Positions 10,801 to 20,716 are shown, numbered from the stretch's first letter. The stretch is 64,000 nt of DNA from Prorocentrum cordatum (GCA_963575745.1 CAUYUJ010003869.1:335065-399064), one strand, 5' to 3'. Notes: generated from the sequence alone by a model not told the origin. Numbers and translations: made by a program.

Positions 10801-11355
10801 ATAAGGAGATTACTCTCATATAATTGTGTCACGAAGTCACGCGGAGGCGCAAGTGGACGCATTTTTCCTAGAGTCGGATTAGCCCATTGGGGGCGGGATG
10901 CGTGCTCCAAGCACACGGACATCAACGAACGCGATTGACGAGTGAGCGCTCAAGTGAGCGGGTTTGCGCAGGCTGTGTCTGCGCCGCTTGCGGTTCTTTC
11001 GCAGTGTTCTTTTTAAATATTCTCGCGATTTTTCCGTGGGGGGAGTTCGGTAGCCAGGTTTGGCCTGTCCAGTGGACAATCATGTGAGTATTTCCACTCC
11101 TTCCACTGGCGCCGTACAAGGTTTTCGCGGCTGGCGCCGCGGGGGCCGCATGTGCCCGGGAGTGCGGCGAGGGCCATTCTCCACGGGACTTGCCGAAACA
11201 GGCGAACGTGTTCCGTCACGCACTGTTTTTGTTTATCAAGGGGGCGGTTGGTAGAGTCCTTTCTTTGTGCTGAATCTTGTGAACGCACGACGGACTTGTT
11301 TGAGCACCGGACCCGACCAGCAGTTCCATGTCCATTGCCCCGTTTCCCTTGCCTT
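10801..11355 (+). other. No gene recognised; presumed 3' non-coding part of the copia-like element
   Basis: Follows the end of pol. There is an A/T-richer patch at 10785-10840 and otherwise GC-rich sequence. No polypurine tract could be assigned with certainty. Confidence 0.45.
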
Positions 11356-11456
11356 GCCTGTTTCACCCCGCCGGGTCGGCGTTCTTGGTTCAAGTCTGGC
11401 CAGACACCGCGCCCGCCGTATTCAGATCCGCCTTATTCGCAAGGATACTGAACCGT
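11356..11456 (+). repeat. ~100-bp direct repeat, right copy, flanking the copia-like element
   Basis: Homologous to 2115-2225 and begins GCCTGTTTCACCCCGCCGGG. It contains GGTTCAAGTCTGG, close to a polymerase III B box, and ends near GGATACTGAACCGTGCG. Confidence 0.65.
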
Positions 11457-11907
11457 GCGACTTTCATGTCTGAAATCCTCAGTTCTAGTCTCGCCCATCC
11501 TCTTTGTCCACCTCCCTTCCTCCCTTCCTCCCTCGCTCTCTCCCCCTTCTCCTCCTCCGCTATTTCCGCCATTTGCCGCGCCTTGAAGGTCAGCGCCTTG
11601 CAGCGCCACTCGGCGGCCGAAGCCGCCGCCAGAGGAGAGGGGAGGAAGGCCCGTCCCGCCCAGGCGCGCGGGGCGGCGGAGGAGCGGGGACAGGCCCGGC
11701 GACCCTGCGAGCAGAGGCGCCAAAGGACCCCGCCGGGAAAGGACCAAGGGAGAGCCTGCAGGGGCCTGGGGAGGAGAGGGGCGGGGTCCAAGGGCCAAGG
11801 CGGCAGTCCGAGGGCTCCCGAGAGAGGGGGGGGGGGAGGGGCTGCACAGGGAAGGAGGGGGGGAGGAGCCTCGGACTGCCTCGAGATGCCGAATTGGGAT
11901 GTGGCCC

Positions 11908-11972
11908 GTGCGCTGCCGCCCAGGATATCCGCCCCTGTCCAGCAGCTTATCCTTGCCTGGGCGGCAGCGCAC
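11908..11972. repeat. Inverted repeat, 17-bp arms
   Basis: GTGCGCTGCCGCCCAGG (11908-11924) pairs perfectly with CCTGGGCGGCAGCGCAC (11956-11972) across a 31-nt loop. Possible stem-loop in the 3' flank of the LINE. Confidence 0.85.
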
Positions 11973-12006
11973 AGGCGCTGGGACCAGGCGGGCCGAAGGC
12001 CCACCT

Positions 12007-12108
12007 GGTGTGCCTCCCCCTAACCCCATCCAGAGCCAGAAGGCCAACGGTGAAGGATCCCTGGGCCACGCCTGGAGGAGAGAGATATAGGGGGTAAGGG
12101 GGAGGCAC
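12007..12108. repeat. Imperfect inverted repeat
   Basis: GTGCCTCCCCCTAACCCC near 12009-12028 is answered by GGGGGTAAGGGGGAGGCAC near 12087-12107. Confidence 0.65.
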
Positions 12109-13130
12109 CAAATTACGGTCCCTAGGGGCCCCGTTGTCGCGGCCCCTTCAGGCGCCGTCGGCGGCTCACCGAGCCCCGAGATCCGCGCCCTCTCAGGACT
12201 CGCCGTTCTGGTGGTCCTACCCTGGCCCTTGTCGAGGACGGTGTTGGCGGCCCACTCCCTCGCCTCGTCAGCGAAGTCGGGGAAGCCCTCCTCCTCGATG
12301 GACACGTCGGTAGTCCACGCTCTTGAGGTACCGCCTGATTATGTTGCCCTCGATCTCGTGATACTCGACTCAGTCGTGCTGGTCGAGGTAACTCTGGTTG
12401 ACTCTGCAGTGACCAACCCCGACGACTCGGCCTCCTCTCTGGGCCACTTCGGTGGTCGTTGGTCTTGTAGTAGAGCGTAGTACTGTCGCCCTCGAGCCTG
12501 TGGTACTCGACTCAGTCATGCTGGTCGCAATTGTTGTTGCCTCTGCTCTGCCCATCCGTGTGGCCCTCGTACCAGTCATGTATTGGACCCAGGCTCCTGG
12601 TACTCGTCTCAGCCGATGGGGTACTTGTCGTGCTGGTTACAGGTCGTTGGGGGTCGGCTTGTTGCTGGTAGGTGGAATAGATTGTGGGCGCACTCAGGCC
12701 TCCATGCACCGACTTCAAGTAGGGTTCATGGCGGCCCTACCTCGCCCCGCTATGGCTAGGGGTCACGGTGCCCTCGGTGGGGGCGAACCCCAGGCCCAGT
12801 GATTCTTGCTGTCGATGAGGAAGGTCAACGCTGCCCTATGCTTCGCCCTTGGGCGCTCGGGAGCTCCGTCTCCGCCATGGGAATGGTGGGGGTGGCGAGC
12901 TAGGGCGGACCGCGGGGGCGCGGGCAGTACTCGTCCTGCCCCCCCCCCTGCCCCTCACCATCCCCCCTGGTAGGCGCGGGCAGTCCTCGTCCTGCCCCCC
13001 CGCCCTTCGAGCCCGTCTCGAAGTTTGATCCTTGCCTCACCAGGGCAGCGTTGACTCGTACTTGGTGCAGTTGGGGTAATCTGGCTGGTACCTCTGAGCC
13101 CTGGCTGAACGGCGGCCGTGTCCGTCACTG

Positions 13131-13279
13131 CTGCAAAACGTGGCGACGTGTGCCTGGGGTGTTCCCTCGCATTCGGGGCTTCCCCAGGACTTGCGTCCTG
13201 ACGACTTGTGCAAAACTTGGCGACGTAGCCTGAGGTATTCCCTCGCACTCGGGGCTTCCTCAGGACTTGCGTTCTGATC
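13131..13279. repeat. ~75-bp tandem duplication
   Basis: Two adjacent copies begin GTGCAAAAC or TGCAAAACTTGGCGACG and both continue TTCCCTCGCA, CGGGGCTTCC and AGGACTTGCGT. They lie just downstream of the stop of the last LINE ORF. Confidence 0.75.
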
Positions 13280-13294
13280 CTTTTGTACTTGTCG

Positions 13295-15253
13295 TCAGGG
13301 CACTTCGTCGCGATCCGCGTCGTCAGCCTGTGCCCGAACAGCTCCTGTCGAGTTGGTGGTCCTGCCCATTGCCTTATCGGGTCGGTCCTGCAGGGCCCAC
13401 TCCCTTGCCTCTTCCAACCAGGTCGGTGGGCCCCCTCGCCTCGCTGGGCCACGATGGTAGTCCTGACCCATTTCCCTGGTCTTGTAACGGTCGAGCGGCT
13501 GGAAGAAGTGGGCCACGTCGTCGTCGATGTGCCACCCGTGGACGTCGCTAGGCGACTCGCCAAAGCGCCACCTTATCTGCTTCGCCAGTGCGGTCGCGAT
13601 GGCCTGGCACATCCTGTTCGGGTACTCCTTGGCCGCCGCGGTGCGCCACTGGCCGTCGTCGTTGATGCCTGCCAGCTCCGCGTGGTAGGAGGCCGTGTGA
13701 AAACACCTCCCGCCTCCAGGCAATCTGCTGATTTCTGCTCGGAGGGTTGGTAGGGATACCGCCAGCAGGCTTGTGGACTTCCTCGAACGCGCTCCACAGG
13801 TGCACTGGTCGAATGTGATCAGCTCGACTCCCTGCTGGTTCAGGAGGTGGCGCGTCTCGGGGAGCTTCCAGGAGCTGGCGAAGTGCTCCTCGGTGGGCTC
13901 GCACGGGTGCTCGGGCATGCCTGGGGCTCCAAGGTTGAGGCACATGTACATGAGCTCCAGCTGTGTCCTGTAAAGGCGGTTGCCTATCGCTACTTGCTCC
14001 ATCTCTGGACGGGAAAGGTAGCGAAGGCCCCACAAGCTGTTGCTGCTCCTTAGGGGTCTTGGTGGGCGACCCCTGCAGTCATTGGGGGGCAGGTGGCGCG
14101 CTCGGCTCCAGGTCTCGCACGGCGGTCCGCCGATGACTCCTGCAATCCTCCCTGTTTGTGCCATGTCTCGCCACTTGTTGACTGCGACTTCTGATGTCAG
14201 GTCGCCGAAGGTCGGGTCGTTGGCGATGTCCAGGCTGAGCATGTGTATGTCGCAAGAAGCCCGACTGCTGAGACGGTCGAACCAATCCTGAACATCTCCC
14301 TCTCGGCGACGGCCGCTGAATAAATGCAGCACGTATAGCGTCCGAGCTGGCCTGGGCCTGGGTACAGCAGCTGGCGGCGGTGGTGGCTCCTCGATGAAGG
14401 GGAGCTCTAGGCTCTCGTAGTGGCCGCCGTTGCTGTCGTCGCTGTCCTCGTCCGTATGTATTTCTGGAGGACGAGCAGGGACTGCAGGCTTCTCTGCCCA
14501 GTCGATGGGCCTGCCCGCCCTTCTGTTCGCCTGCTGCCGGTCGCGCACCACTTGCTGGTTGTGCTGCAGCTCGGCTTTGCTAAGGATTGCTGGACGTGTC
14601 TTTCGCCAATGTCGAGCGCACCTGCGCACTCTCAGCAAGTGCTTGACCAACCTGTTTGTAGTGTGGTAATCCATGCCGCATCCGTAGCAGACCGAACCAG
14701 TTGCCCACGAGATAGGATGACCCGACGAGGTGTGGTCCTTGGTGATGTGTGCTCGTAGCACTGCTGCGCTGGCTTCAGTACGTCCGCAGTGGTAGCATAG
14801 GTACTTGCGCTGCTGCTCGAAGTGCTGGTCTGGGAAGGGCGAGATGGCTTCCGTGTTGGTCCACCGTTGGAGTCGTAGCCGCCATCGAGCTTGGTGGTCG
14901 TGATCGTACTGGCGGGCTTTGCCACGTTGGCAAGCTTTCTTTACTGCGCTGAGGTAGCTTTGGTAGTCGTTCCTGGCCCAGTCCTTCCAGTCCTCGAGCG
15001 TGTATGCTCCACCACGCTCGTCAGGTCCTGTGTGGTCGCGGACCCAGTCTAAGTCGCGGCGGAGCAGTGCCACCCAGCCGTAACTACCATCCCATGCTTG
15101 GCTAAGTAGTCGGCGGAGGTGCAGGGGTCCCCAGTTGAGGCATCTACCAAATAGTCGTAGCCGCTCAAGTCGTAGGACTATCTCTGGGGGCAACTTGTCG
15201 ACCCCTTCGAGAATCTGGGTGTTCGTGACCTCTTTTTTTGTCGTACTTTCCAA
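13295..15253 (-). CDS. LINE ORF2 C-terminal part: C2H2 fingers and C5-methyltransferase-like domain
   Basis: A 652-codon frame, first codon TTG, continuing the RT frame after a -1 step. Two zinc fingers: CYHCGRTEASAAVLRAHITKDH (C153, C156, H169, H174), followed by C189/C192 with H205 and C212. Residues ~306-500 resemble DNA cytosine-C5 methyltransferases: LHLFSGRR (motif I, family DLFxGxGG), LSLDIAND (motif II region), GGPPCETWSRAR (motif IV with the PPC catalytic Cys379), MPEHPCEP (place of the ENV motif) and FDQCTCGARSRKST. Families of retrotransposons with captured cytosine methyltransferases are known from dinoflagellates. The glycine-poor motif I and His in place of Asn in ENV leave activity in doubt. 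Possible roles are self-methylation or target DNA binding; both are inference. Confidence 0.75.
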   Translation of the reverse strand: MESTTKKEVTNTQILEGVDKLPPEIVLRLERLRLFGRCLNWGPLHLRRLLSQAWDGSYGWVALLRRDLDWVRDHTGPDERGGAYTLEDWKDWARNDYQSYLSAVKKACQRGKARQYDHDHQARWRLRLQRWTNTEAISPFPDQHFEQQRKYLCYHCGRTEASAAVLRAHITKDHTSSGHPISWATGSVCYGCGMDYHTTNRLVKHLLRVRRCARHWRKTRPAILSKAELQHNQQVVRDRQQANRRAGRPIDWAEKPAVPARPPEIHTDEDSDDSNGGHYESLELPFIEEPPPPPAAVPRPRPARTLYVLHLFSGRRREGDVQDWFDRLSSRASCDIHMLSLDIANDPTFGDLTSEVAVNKWRDMAQTGRIAGVIGGPPCETWSRARHLPPNDCRGRPPRPLRSSNSLWGLRYLSRPEMEQVAIGNRLYRTQLELMYMCLNLGAPGMPEHPCEPTEEHFASSWKLPETRHLLNQQGVELITFDQCTCGARSRKSTSLLAVSLPTLRAEISRLPGGGRCFHTASYHAELAGINDDGQWRTAAAKEYPNRMCQAIATALAKQIRWRFGESPSDVHGWHIDDDVAHFFQPLDRYKTREMGQDYHRGPARRGGPPTWLEEAREWALQDRPDKAMGRTTNSTGAVRAQADDADRDEVP

Positions 15254-18200
15254 GTGATCCTTTGCGCGGCAGCGTAGTTCACGATATACTGGTTGTTGAA
15301 ATTCCTGGCCTGGCCTGCTGTGAGTTCAGGCCAGGTAGACGCATTGTATAGTAGCTGGGATAGCACCACACTGTCGGCTAGGTAGGCCTTGTCTTTGATG
15401 GCCAGCTCTGAGCGACGGTGGACTTCGCGATGGAGAGGCCTCGTGGATATCGCTGCAGTGGCTACCTTCACTGCGACATCCACCCCAGGGGATGCATTGT
15501 CGGTCACGTAGGTCCCGAGGAGCTTGTGGTGACGAACAACCTCGACGTAGCTCTCTGCGAGGGGGACCTCGATCCTCGGCACTCCATTGGAATAGAAGCT
15601 GGCCCGAGCTTGCCGGCTCCCAGGCCCACTGAAGTCGATCATCACCTTGGTCTTGGTGAGCTGCAGCTGGAGGCCGAAGGTGCTGGCGGCGCAGTAGACG
15701 GCTTCGCAGAACCCCGTGGCCTCATACTGAATGTGGTCGGGGCTGGTGAACACGTGCATGCCCGTTAGGTCGTCGACGAACGATAGGCCGTGAGGTTCAT
15801 GCTCCTGGAGTGGTCCATCTGTGGGGTCGGTGTCGCATGCGAAGCTGCTGTCAAGGGGCTTGCCCTGGGGTCGTAGCCCTCGCTGCGCAAGGTAGCTGTC
15901 AATCATGCGGTGGACTCGGCCGAAGAGCAGATTGAAGTCCGCGTCGGCCAGGGGCACGCCAGGCCTCGTGCCCTTGTGCGGCGCCATGAGGTTCTGGGAG
16001 AACCTGTGCGATGTCCACCTGTTGCGGTAACCTTCTGCAATGAGGGCAGCCAGGTGGGAGCCGTCCAACGCTGTGTCGAGTATCCCTGGGTTGGCCATGA
16101 GGTGCTCCAGTTGTGGCTGGGCCCAAAGGGGAACCTCGAGGTTTTCTAGCACCTCCTTGACCTCGTCCTCCTCGCCTGGGATGCCATGGACCAGCTGGAC
16201 TACAACCGAGTAGAAGGCCTCCTTTAAGTCGTAGCAGCTAATCATGGAGCACTTCCCTTGGGCCTGACTTCTCTCTGTGAAGAGGCGCGCTGCTAGGACC
16301 GCCATGTCTGCCCCTCGCTTGGGCCGGCCGCCAACCTGGATGTCCTCCAGCGCTGTGGCGAGGGTAGTGTTGAGCATGGCCCTTAGGTATTTATGGTGGT
16401 GCTTGCCCAGGACGCTGTTTAGGAGGATCTCGCGGTAGGCTTGGAGGTACCGTGGGTCGCCTTTTCCTTTGGGAATTGCGACCAGGTCCCCACCCTTGAA
16501 GCTCAGCGGCTCCCGTACGGTGGTCGCCACCTTGGTGAAGAGGGGGTGCAGTAGCCTTGCTGCCTCTGTAGGAGCCGCCCTGAGGACAGCGTTCGTGAGC
16601 CCGTCAGGGCCTCCTTGCGTCCCAGCCTTGGCCGCAGCGAACTGGGCCTGGCAGACAGCCAGGGGCATCGCCATGGAGAGATCCAGCATGCCGTCGAAGG
16701 GCCTGGTCTTGCTGTCGTGATTGTACTTGTTGGCAAGATCATCCGCTGTCACGATCTTGCCCGCCTGTATCTTCGCGAAATGGTTGGGCTCCTGGTCCGC
16801 CATGTCCTGGGAGTTGTGGATCACCTCTCCGTCCTTGTCGAGCCGCATCGGCTTTCCTGCTGGGAACTTCGCCTTCCTCCCGCCATGCCTTAGTAGGTCG
16901 CGGTAGGCCTTCCACTGGGCCGCAGCGTCGTTCGCAGCGGAGGCGGAGGACGCAGTTGAGGCAAGCCGACTGAGGAATGCACCACGGTCCTTCTCGACGG
17001 CCGAGGCAACGAGGGGCCCAGACCTGGCGAGGAAGGAAAGGATGGCCATGGCGTAGACCATGGGCGAGATCGTCCAGTTCAGGAGGAGGTGCGCGTAGTC
17101 GTGGATGTCGTGGATGGTGCCATCGTCGTCACCACGCTCTCTGCTCCACAGGGACAGTGAGTCCCCGACTTCGCCTCCAAGAAGAGAGTGGGCGTGGGCT
17201 ACCAGTCGTCCAAGTCGGTCGTCATGGGCTTCTCCTCTGAGCACTGCGCGGTGGACTCGGAGTGCGAGGCGCCTGGCTCGGATTAGGCCCATGGTAGTCT
17301 TGGTGACGTAGGGCTGCCTCGCTGCCTTGACGGCCTTGCCGAAGGCCTGGATGGCCGCGTCGTTGACGACTCTGGTGACCTCCTCGCAGTGGGTGTTGAC
17401 GTCCACCTCCCAGGGGATGATCGGGGCCTGCTTGAGGATCTCCTTGAAGCTGGCCTTGGCAACGTCGTTGTTCAAGTTGGTCAGGTCGGGCCTCGGTCCT
17501 GAGGCCTTGGTGGTCTTCAGAACGGCCCACTTGAGGGTGGCGAGTACTGGTATGTGGTCTTGTGCAGCTGTGCCTCGGTCCAGACCTGGCTCCGTGCTGC
17601 AGCTCGCAACGTACGGGGCGATCGAGGAGCTCAGCAGGATGTAGTCTATCCTGTGGTGCTGCCCCTTCGATCCGACATGCGTAAATGAGTTGTTGCCTGG
17701 ATCCCTCGTGGTGTTGATGACCTCCATGTTGGTGTCGGCAGCGAAGCTGATGATGTGCTTGCCATTGCCGTTGGTCGCTTCTGGGTACCCACTGGTGCCA
17801 ACTCCTGGGGACTCGTAGTCGCCAAGACGCCCGTTCAGGTCCCCCATGAAGATGTCCACGCGGTACTTGGCAGACATTCGCTGGGCAGACTCCCAGAATT
17901 CTCTCTTCTCAGCCGCGTGGGAGTCTTCGTGGGGTGCATATGCTGAGGCGATGACCATGTCTGTGCCTGCAACGCGGGTCTTGATGATCAAGAGCCTGTC
18001 GTGCTGGTGGAGGACGAGGGTGTCTTTGGCACTTAGGTACTTCGCTGCCCCACTCGCGCTGATCGGCTGGGAGACGTTGAGCAAGATGTCGCATCCTCTG
18101 TTCTGCTGCGTGTGGCCTGAGGAGTAGCAAACATATTCTCCTACGTTGCGGACATCTCCTTCGCTCTGCGTCTCCTGGAGGGCCACGACGGGCAGGCCCA

Positions 18201-19227
18201 TGTCAGCAAACTGTGCTGCTAGGTGCGTGACCTTGGAGAGGCTCTGCTTGCTTTTGCCGGCCGCCTTGCCTTTGCCCGTCTTGAAGCTGGCGGCGGCCTT
18301 GAGTGATCTGCAGTTGTAGGTGCACAAATTCACGTTGAGGTCGGCCTTGATGGTGGTGGTGCTGATGGGCCTCTGGATCGCACCTGGGGCTGCCTGCGGC
18401 TGAGTGGCCTCGATGATGAAGTCTTGGTTCCGCAAGGGAGGGTATGCGGCCTTGACCGCATCTGGCTCTGAGCGTAACCATTCCCAGGAAAGGAACTTGT
18501 TGTGAGCGATCGCCTGCACTGCTGCAATGTTCGGGTCCATCAGGTCGCTGGCCGAAGCTTGATCTGCTATCCCATCTGCGAGCTCGTTCCAAGGGTGCCC
18601 AATGTGCGAGTTAATGTGGTGCCACTGAGTAGGTCGGGCTTGTTGGAGGAGGCCAGCAAGCGTGCGAATGGCGGCCCCCAACCTCGGATGTACGTGGCAT
18701 TGGGCTTCACCTTTGGCCAGGTTGATAACGTTGAGGGCATCGGGCGTGACCTCGATGGGCGCGGCGGTGTCTTGACCAAGGGCCCACATTAGTGCCCAAA
18801 GTACTGCCGTGAGCTCAGCTGTGTATGCCGTCACCTTCTCGTTGTTTGCCATGTCGTCTAGGGACTCGGTGACCTTGCCAGCAATGAAACCCCGAAAACC
18901 AAACGGGCCTCGTGAGTTGCGCCCGTCGTCGTACTCGTCGACAATAACTACTGCCCAGGCGGCTGTATGTGGGATGCCGTTGTAGCTGCCGTCCGTGTAG
19001 ATGTGTGTCCGCCTGGTCGGCAGCTCGCGTGATGGGCACATCTCCAGCGCCATCCTTGCCATGTTGTGCAGGGTCGTAGTGTCGACGTCGGCGCAGACGT
19101 TGACGCGGCCTCGGCCACGAAGGGTCTCGGCTACTGGGTCTTGGCTGAGAACTGGTTTGGCATCTTTCTGGTGCTGCCGTGGTGGGGAGCTGTCGTTGCC
19201 TTCGGCCACGCCTGGCGCTCTCAGCAC
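15178..19227 (-). CDS. LINE ORF2 core: RNase H, AP-like endonuclease, reverse transcriptase
   Basis: A 1349-codon frame opening on GTG, so it is probably entered from the preceding frame. RNase H is at residues ~72-225: HIYTDGSY (D79), TAYTAELTAVL (E138), a third Asp at D163 and HPWNELADGIAD (D218). The exonuclease-endonuclease-phosphatase domain is at ~296-568: YNCRSL (N305), LQET (E352), MGDLNGRLG (D463, N465), HRIDYI (D528) and DHIPV (H558). Reverse transcriptase is at ~865-1250: AIPKGKGDPRYLQAYREI, motif A CYDLKEAFYS (D1000), motif B TRPGVPLADADFNLLF, motif C SFVDDLTG (D1152, D1153) and LTKTKVMIDF. The endonuclease nicks target DNA, RT copies the RNA from the nick and RNase H may clear the template. 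All catalytic residues are present. It runs into the methyltransferase-like frame through a slippery heptamer. Confidence 0.88.
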   Translation of the reverse strand: MLRAPGVAEGNDSSPPRQHQKDAKPVLSQDPVAETLRGRGRVNVCADVDTTTLHNMARMALEMCPSRELPTRRTHIYTDGSYNGIPHTAAWAVVIVDEYDDGRNSRGPFGFRGFIAGKVTESLDDMANNEKVTAYTAELTAVLWALMWALGQDTAAPIEVTPDALNVINLAKGEAQCHVHPRLGAAIRTLAGLLQQARPTQWHHINSHIGHPWNELADGIADQASASDLMDPNIAAVQAIAHNKFLSWEWLRSEPDAVKAAYPPLRNQDFIIEATQPQAAPGAIQRPISTTTIKADLNVNLCTYNCRSLKAAASFKTGKGKAAGKSKQSLSKVTHLAAQFADMGLPVVALQETQSEGDVRNVGEYVCYSSGHTQQNRGCDILLNVSQPISASGAAKYLSAKDTLVLHQHDRLLIIKTRVAGTDMVIASAYAPHEDSHAAEKREFWESAQRMSAKYRVDIFMGDLNGRLGDYESPGVGTSGYPEATNGNGKHIISFAADTNMEVINTTRDPGNNSFTHVGSKGQHHRIDYILLSSSIAPYVASCSTEPGLDRGTAAQDHIPVLATLKWAVLKTTKASGPRPDLTNLNNDVAKASFKEILKQAPIIPWEVDVNTHCEEVTRVVNDAAIQAFGKAVKAARQPYVTKTTMGLIRARRLALRVHRAVLRGEAHDDRLGRLVAHAHSLLGGEVGDSLSLWSRERGDDDGTIHDIHDYAHLLLNWTISPMVYAMAILSFLARSGPLVASAVEKDRGAFLSRLASTASSASAANDAAAQWKAYRDLLRHGGRKAKFPAGKPMRLDKDGEVIHNSQDMADQEPNHFAKIQAGKIVTADDLANKYNHDSKTRPFDGMLDLSMAMPLAVCQAQFAAAKAGTQGGPDGLTNAVLRAAPTEAARLLHPLFTKVATTVREPLSFKGGDLVAIPKGKGDPRYLQAYREILLNSVLGKHHHKYLRAMLNTTLATALEDIQVGGRPKRGADMAVLAARLFTERSQAQGKCSMISCYDLKEAFYSVVVQLVHGIPGEEDEVKEVLENLEVPLWAQPQLEHLMANPGILDTALDGSHLAALIAEGYRNRWTSHRFSQNLMAPHKGTRPGVPLADADFNLLFGRVHRMIDSYLAQRGLRPQGKPLDSSFACDTDPTDGPLQEHEPHGLSFVDDLTGMHVFTSPDHIQYEATGFCEAVYCAASTFGLQLQLTKTKVMIDFSGPGSRQARASFYSNGVPRIEVPLAESYVEVVRHHKLLGTYVTDNASPGVDVAVKVATAAISTRPLHREVHRRSELAIKDKAYLADSVVLSQLLYNASTWPELTAGQARNFNNQYIVNYAAAQRITWKVRQKKRSRTPRFSKGSTSCPQR
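15232..15238 (-). promoter_or_regulatory. Candidate -1 ribosomal frameshift heptamer A-AAA-AAG
   Basis: In the RT frame the codons read CAA AAA AAG AGG. Slipping one base back on A-AAA-AAG gives AAA AAA GAG, exactly the frame of the zinc finger/methyltransferase ORF, which has no ATG at its head. The heptamer fits the X-XXY-YYZ rule and equals the well-studied bacterial dnaX site. The alternative is a one-base indel in a seven-A run, by mutation or sequencing error. Confidence 0.5.
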
Positions 19228-20716
19228 TGACGTACTCGGGGGAGTACTCGATGTCGTCGTCTGGCGCCAGTTCCATGCCCTGTAGAGTGGGACATTGTGT
19301 ACTGGTAATGCGGGCTGGAGGTGGCTGTGATGTCGCGGATCGGGTAGGCGGGGCTAGAGGTATGGCCCCAGCCTGAGGCGCACTCCGCTTCACGGGTGGT
19401 AGTGATGGCATTTGGCTCCCCTCATCGTAGTTCAAGTTGTCCGATCCAGCCCGCGCGGCCTGACTGAACAGGGGCTCGCGTGATTGGGCGTGGAGCATGC
19501 TGTCACGTAGACGATAAGGTTCGCCATCCAGGGCGTCTGGGTGATTGGTAGCACCCGTGCCGTGGCGGGAGCGCGCTGATGCCGAGGGGAGCGTTGGCTT
19601 CCACCTGTTTGGCCGTGGTGAGCTGTTTGGGTCCGTCAGGACTGGGGCCTCTGGTGATGCTGGGTGAGCTGCTGGGTCCGTCGGGTCTGGATCCACCACC
19701 AAGGCATGGTACTTGTTGTGGGTGCTGCTGTTATCCCGACGACTGTGGCTCTCCGCAGCGCGCCGTGCGCGGCGTGCACGCCGCTGGGCTGATCGGAAGG
19801 CTGCGACTGCGCGCGCTTGCTTCCACTCCTCGTAGCATTGCTCCATGCCGTCCTCAGCCTCGCTGCCAGTCGAGTTTTGTCCGTCGAGAAAGGCCCTTTC
19901 CACGTTCTCGATCTCGTGGACTCGGATGGCGGAGGGGGACACGCTGAGTGCAAGGGCAGCCGGTAACGCATCCTTGCGGCCATCTTGGTGGCTTGTGACC
20001 TGAAGTGCTGACAGATTGGCGGGTGCATCACTCCTCCCTGGTAGTGTGCCTCCTTGGCTGCCGCCTAGCGCCCCTCGAGACGCGGCGGGCGGCCCTCGTG
20101 TCGGCCGTGGTGGTGTCACGTTGGCCCCCCGAGACCCAGGTGACTGATACCGCTGTTGTTGCTGGCTGCTGCGATTGGGAGTGGCCCTCCCACTGCCAAT
20201 GCCAGTTGCGGTAGCACGTCTGCTTGGAGTCGTGGCCCCTCGGGACCCTGGACTCCTGGGAGTATCTGATCTGGTGTGTGAGACTGTCGCAATCTCTGCT
20301 GGTCTTTGTGTTACTAGACGGCTGTCGCATATAACCCCAGGGCCCGCCGTGCTTTCAGGCCTCTGGTGGTGGGTAGGTCGAGCATCGTAGTGGAGGACCC
20401 CACTGCCGTGCTGCGGGCTTTGGGCCCCAGCAACTCTCCCCAATGCTGCCCAGGAGATCGATGCTGTCGAATTGATCGGAGAGCGCGAAGAAAGCCCACA
20501 TCCGTCGTGCTCTGCCCTGTTGGACTCATCGGCCGCCTCCTGGCAGTGAATTCTGTCATGCGTGACCTGAAGCCTGGCGGCGCTGCTAGGCCCCCTCCCC
20601 CCCTCGGGGGGGTCCAGCGGGCGCTGCTGCTGCCTGCTCCTCGGCTCCAGGAGTTGCAGGAGGGGAGGAGGTTGCTGTGCCCCTTGTCTCGTCCCTCCTG
20701 CGGGCCACTCGGCCAC
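19228..20716 (-). CDS. LINE linker frame between ORF1 and the RNase H-endonuclease-RT frame
   Basis: This frame overlaps the end of ORF1 by 131 nt and stays open to 18815. Its useful part ends near 19230, where RNase H homology begins in the next frame (+1). The product is Ser/Pro/Arg/Thr-rich and disordered, with a basic Arg/Ala patch (RRARRARRAAESHSRR) and an acidic end (MELAPDDDIEYSPEYVS). It has an ATG at 20716 inside ORF1. It could be the start of ORF2, reached by reinitiation or frameshift, or part of one long polyprotein. No enzyme motif is visible. Beyond 19228 the frame is only a shadow of the RNase H region. Confidence 0.5.

Larger units (their letters stand above)
11457..13130 (-). 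other. Non-coding or decayed 3' flank of the large LINE
   Basis: No intact gene. Read on the - strand, 12205-12305 contains EEEGFPDFADEAREWAANTV, echoing the LEEAREWALQDRPDKAMGRT tail of the LINE's last ORF at about 13380-13440, so a diverged copy of that tail lies downstream. Between 12340 and 12720 the word GTACTCGACTCAGTC and its neighbours recur about three times at 110-130-bp spacing. Two inverted repeats are listed separately. Confidence 0.45.

Noticed and set aside
11380-11400. GGTTCAAGTCTGG as the B box of a tRNA gene or SINE
   Set aside because: No convincing A box or cloverleaf could be drawn upstream, and the other copy of the repeat lacks the box.
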